From the NCBI GenBank assembly GCA_910591455.2, contig OU342809.1, positions 20,191,427 through 20,255,426 of the forward strand: 64,000 nt of DNA, read 5' to 3'. Source of the stretch: Pholis gunnellus. Lineage: Eukaryota > Chordata > Actinopteri > Perciformes > Pholidae. The position numbers were made by a program, and so were the translations under genes. Shown here one piece after another: positions 61,757 to 64,000 of this stretch; within the stretch, counting starts at the first letter, position 1, and each line of letters starts with the position of its first letter. A model generated the notes under the pieces. The model had not been told where the DNA came from and did no database searches. It worked only from the letters and a program-made list of their open reading frames with translations.

Positions 61757-62649
61757 CATTTTGCTCATCACCATGTCAGTTACCTTCTAAGAGATCAAAC
61801 ATGACAAGATGTCCAAGCAACACTGAAAACAAAACTTCTCCACAAAAAAACTGCAATCTAGATTTCCTCCCTCTCAATGATGAAGAGGCGACGTCTGACA
61901 CGATCAGAGCGTATTTACATTGGCGCCACTTTGTCAACCACATAAATTGGATTCCTTCCCCTCCTCTGTCAGAAACTAAAGTTTTCCTTTGAGGTGTTTT
62001 GAAGACAATTTTCTGTCTTGTAACTAAATGTCAAGTCTCCATGATGGGAGAGATGGGAATCAGAGGAGTAATCTCAAAGGTGGCAGCGCGGGTGTGTTTG
62101 AGCTGATAGCTGCCGTGTCGAACCAGACGGAGTGTGCTCAGCCTCATAGAAAAGGCTCAGGAGAACACCGTTCTCAAATAATCACTTGGCATTAGAGAAG
62201 GAGCTGCCTTTGAAAATGTATTTATACCCCGAATTGCAGTTCCCTATCACAGAGTATTGTGTAAGACCCATTATTGGGATTCAGTGGTAACAATGCTGTG
62301 GCTTTTTAGCTGCAAAGATAACTGTTCGAAGGATTTTTGACAACCAGGGGGTCGTCACAGCACAATCTTTCATTTTGGGTTTAACAGATTTTTAAAACCC
62401 CCCCACCTCCACGGCCAATCCAACCAAACCCATCATGTCAGACGTGTGTGTGTGTGTTAGTGTGCGTGTTTTAGGGCCCTTGATCATGCTTTGATGAATG
62501 GCCCTGTCCAAAGCACTGGTGACTAAAGCTTATCAAAGTACAGTTACTTTCTGAACTGACACAGCATCACAGAGAGCTTATGAGGACTGTTATAGGTCAG
62601 GTGAGCATGCTAGCTATACCTGGATGAATATTTCCATCCTTTCAACATA

Positions 62650-63140
62650 TCTAGTCTCCGGCCCAATCCCAACGTCCCCCCCTAAGGCCTTAAACCCTGA
62701 ACCCTCGAGGACTTACTGATGTCACCTGGTACATGGTTGAGTGCGAGTGACTGTGAGGGCTTGAAATGGTGGAAATGGGACAGCACTTTGCTGCAACATA
62801 TCACGTTACCATGACAACGTCCCAAAAATACGATGTACAACTGTGGATACTTTGTACTCCCTGATGTGAACGTCTGTCTTTCCTCACAAGACGAGAGGTA
62901 ATTTCAAGATATATATTTACTCGTTTTTTGTCAAAACAGCTTCAATAACAAAATGAAATATTTGATGAATAAATAAATAAATATTCTCAGATTTCAGGTG
63001 TTCCATCTTTAATCCTTAATGTTTCAAAGCAGCCTCCAGGCGGCGGAAAGGACGAGACGAGGCTGTGAGCTCTTTTCTTGTTTCTGCCACTTTGGATTAA
63101 AACCAATAAACAAACTCGCAATATCGCCTCTCGAGGAACA
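62650..63140. repeat. Probable DNA-transposon-like repeat
   Basis: It opens with ccggcccaatcccaacgtcc and a C-rich taaggccttaaaccctgaac tract, then tgaaatggtggaaatgggac. This is a common layout for one end of a fish DNA transposon. A convincing matching right end was not found. Confidence 0.4.
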
Positions 63141-64000
63141 ATTGGTGTCATCAGACAGGATGGGCTGATGGCCAGTTGGTCAACACTGTAACCTTGTCAC
63201 ATTCTGTTGATAATGTTTGTTCACTTATTCAATGTTTTAAACTTAAATGGTGGCCACATGACCACCATGAATGTAATATTTAACTTCTGATGAGAACAGA
63301 AACGTTGTTTACTTACTTTGGAGACACAGTCCCTTATTATTGTTTGACATCCATTGTTTTTGTGTGTTGTTGTTCTCTGTCACAGTGTACAACTCATTTC
63401 ATCTAACAGAAAACAGCTAGATAATTATAACACATTATGTGCCCCTTGAGTGTTCTTACAAATAACAGGGCTATAAAATGTCACTGTCAACTTATGCCCT
63501 CAAAAAAAGAAGTCTATTGTCAGTGGTTTATTTTTTTTTATTTCAAACTACAATGAAAACTGTCATAACAGTAGAGCAGTTACACTGTGCAGCGCTGACA
63601 TTCTTGAAATTATTTACTCGAGGTTCAGAGATTGTGTTGAATCACCAGCTCAGAAATGTGCAAAAGCTGATTATGATAAGCTGGCACTTACAAAATAGAT
63701 CAGTCACTTACAGCTTACCAGCGGAGTTGAAGTCATTCTACCAACTGTGCATAGTTGGAGCTATCTGGTACCACAGCAGTTCTCATTTGAATCAAAATCA
63801 CCATATTTTGCCATGTACACGAAAAAGTTCTGTTTCGCATTGTTCTAAATACAGCAGCTGGTTTAGAACTGATCTGATGGGTTGGTTTGTTACACTGATC
63901 CGCGAGGCTCCTTGTTGTCACAGCCAACAACCAGAGGTGGTTCCTTCGACAGGCTACTGTTTTAGTCTGCTGTCCGTGTCTATGTGGGTCTCTTTCTGCT

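Larger units (their letters stand above)
1..64000 (-). other. cdh13: Partial gene body of T-cadherin (cdh13)
   Basis: The whole window appears to lie inside one minus-strand transcription unit. Four cadherin exons with matching phases (1-0, 0-0, 0-0, 0-1) follow one another in the order expected for T-cadherin, and the joined peptide shows no gap at any junction. T-cadherin (cadherin-13, H-cadherin) is the GPI-anchored atypical classical cadherin. It has a prodomain, five EC repeats, no transmembrane or catenin-binding tail, and acts in calcium-dependent recognition in nerve and vessel and in adiponectin binding. Those roles are family knowledge; the window shows only prodomain, EC1 and early EC2. 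Introns of about 11.8, 15.6 and 20.0 kb are long for a fish but small next to the megabase-scale mammalian locus. Promoter, exons 1-2 and exon 7 onward are not in the window. Confidence 0.88.
57365..64000 (-). other. cdh13: cdh13 intron 2, partial
   Basis: No coding exon is supported here. It holds a fish-type interspersed repeat near the right end (about 62650-63140), a short fragment resembling another repeat (about 59295-59370), a GGA triplet run (61361-61380), a TA run (61736-61756) and one exon-like island at 61235-61305 that does not keep frame. Exons 1 and 2 of cdh13, including the signal peptide, are expected beyond position 64000. Confidence 0.8.

Noticed and set aside
1..64000. CRISPR arrays, tRNA/rRNA genes, bacterial operons, integrated viral genes
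   Set aside because: The only spaced or tandem repeats are microsatellites, one minisatellite and dispersed elements. No cloverleaf, rRNA core or viral motif was recognised.

Overview
This is about 64 kb of vertebrate, almost certainly ray-finned fish (teleost), nuclear DNA. It is AT-rich, dense in CA/TG microsatellites and fish-type interspersed repeats, and has no bacterial gene organisation. The only protein-coding gene I can support is a minus-strand cadherin whose spliced peptide follows T-cadherin (cdh13) in order, length and motifs. Four consecutive coding exons lie in the window, in transcript order at 57364-57153, 45347-45234, 29640-29488 and 9501-9357. By homology they are coding exons 3 to 6. 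They total 624 nt (about 208 codons), every junction keeps the reading frame, and all splice sites are GT/AG. They encode the end of the prodomain with an R-S-K-R proprotein-convertase site, all of EC1 and the start of EC2. The signal-peptide exons lie beyond the right edge and the rest of EC2 to EC5 plus the GPI signal lie beyond the left edge.

Layout from left to right: 1-9356 is partial intron 6, with a broken hAT-type transposase relic near 2.7-3.3 kb and a CT/CA-rich stretch just below exon 6. Next is exon 6. 9502-29487 is intron 5 (about 20 kb), with a tRNA-derived SINE, a fish interspersed repeat and a complete 876-bp non-autonomous hAT element with an 8-bp target duplication. Exon 5 follows, tightly enclosed by two CA tracts (UG in the transcript). 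29641-45233 is intron 4 (about 15.6 kb), with a 12-bp minisatellite, a 351-bp MITE and a roughly 550-bp terminal-inverted-repeat element. Exon 4 follows. 45348-57152 is intron 3 (about 11.8 kb), with a second SINE and further repeat copies. Exon 3 follows, and 57365-64000 is partial intron 2.

No RNA gene, CRISPR array, second intact gene or integrated virus was recognised. The most interesting biology is the splice architecture. The 5' splice site of exon 5 is the first GT of a long GT repeat, a second GT repeat occupies its polypyrimidine-tract position, and exons 4 and 5 are both frame-preserving cassettes that would remove the maturation site or half of EC1. Everything else is the repeat record of a typical teleost intron. 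I saw no convincing novel multi-gene system.
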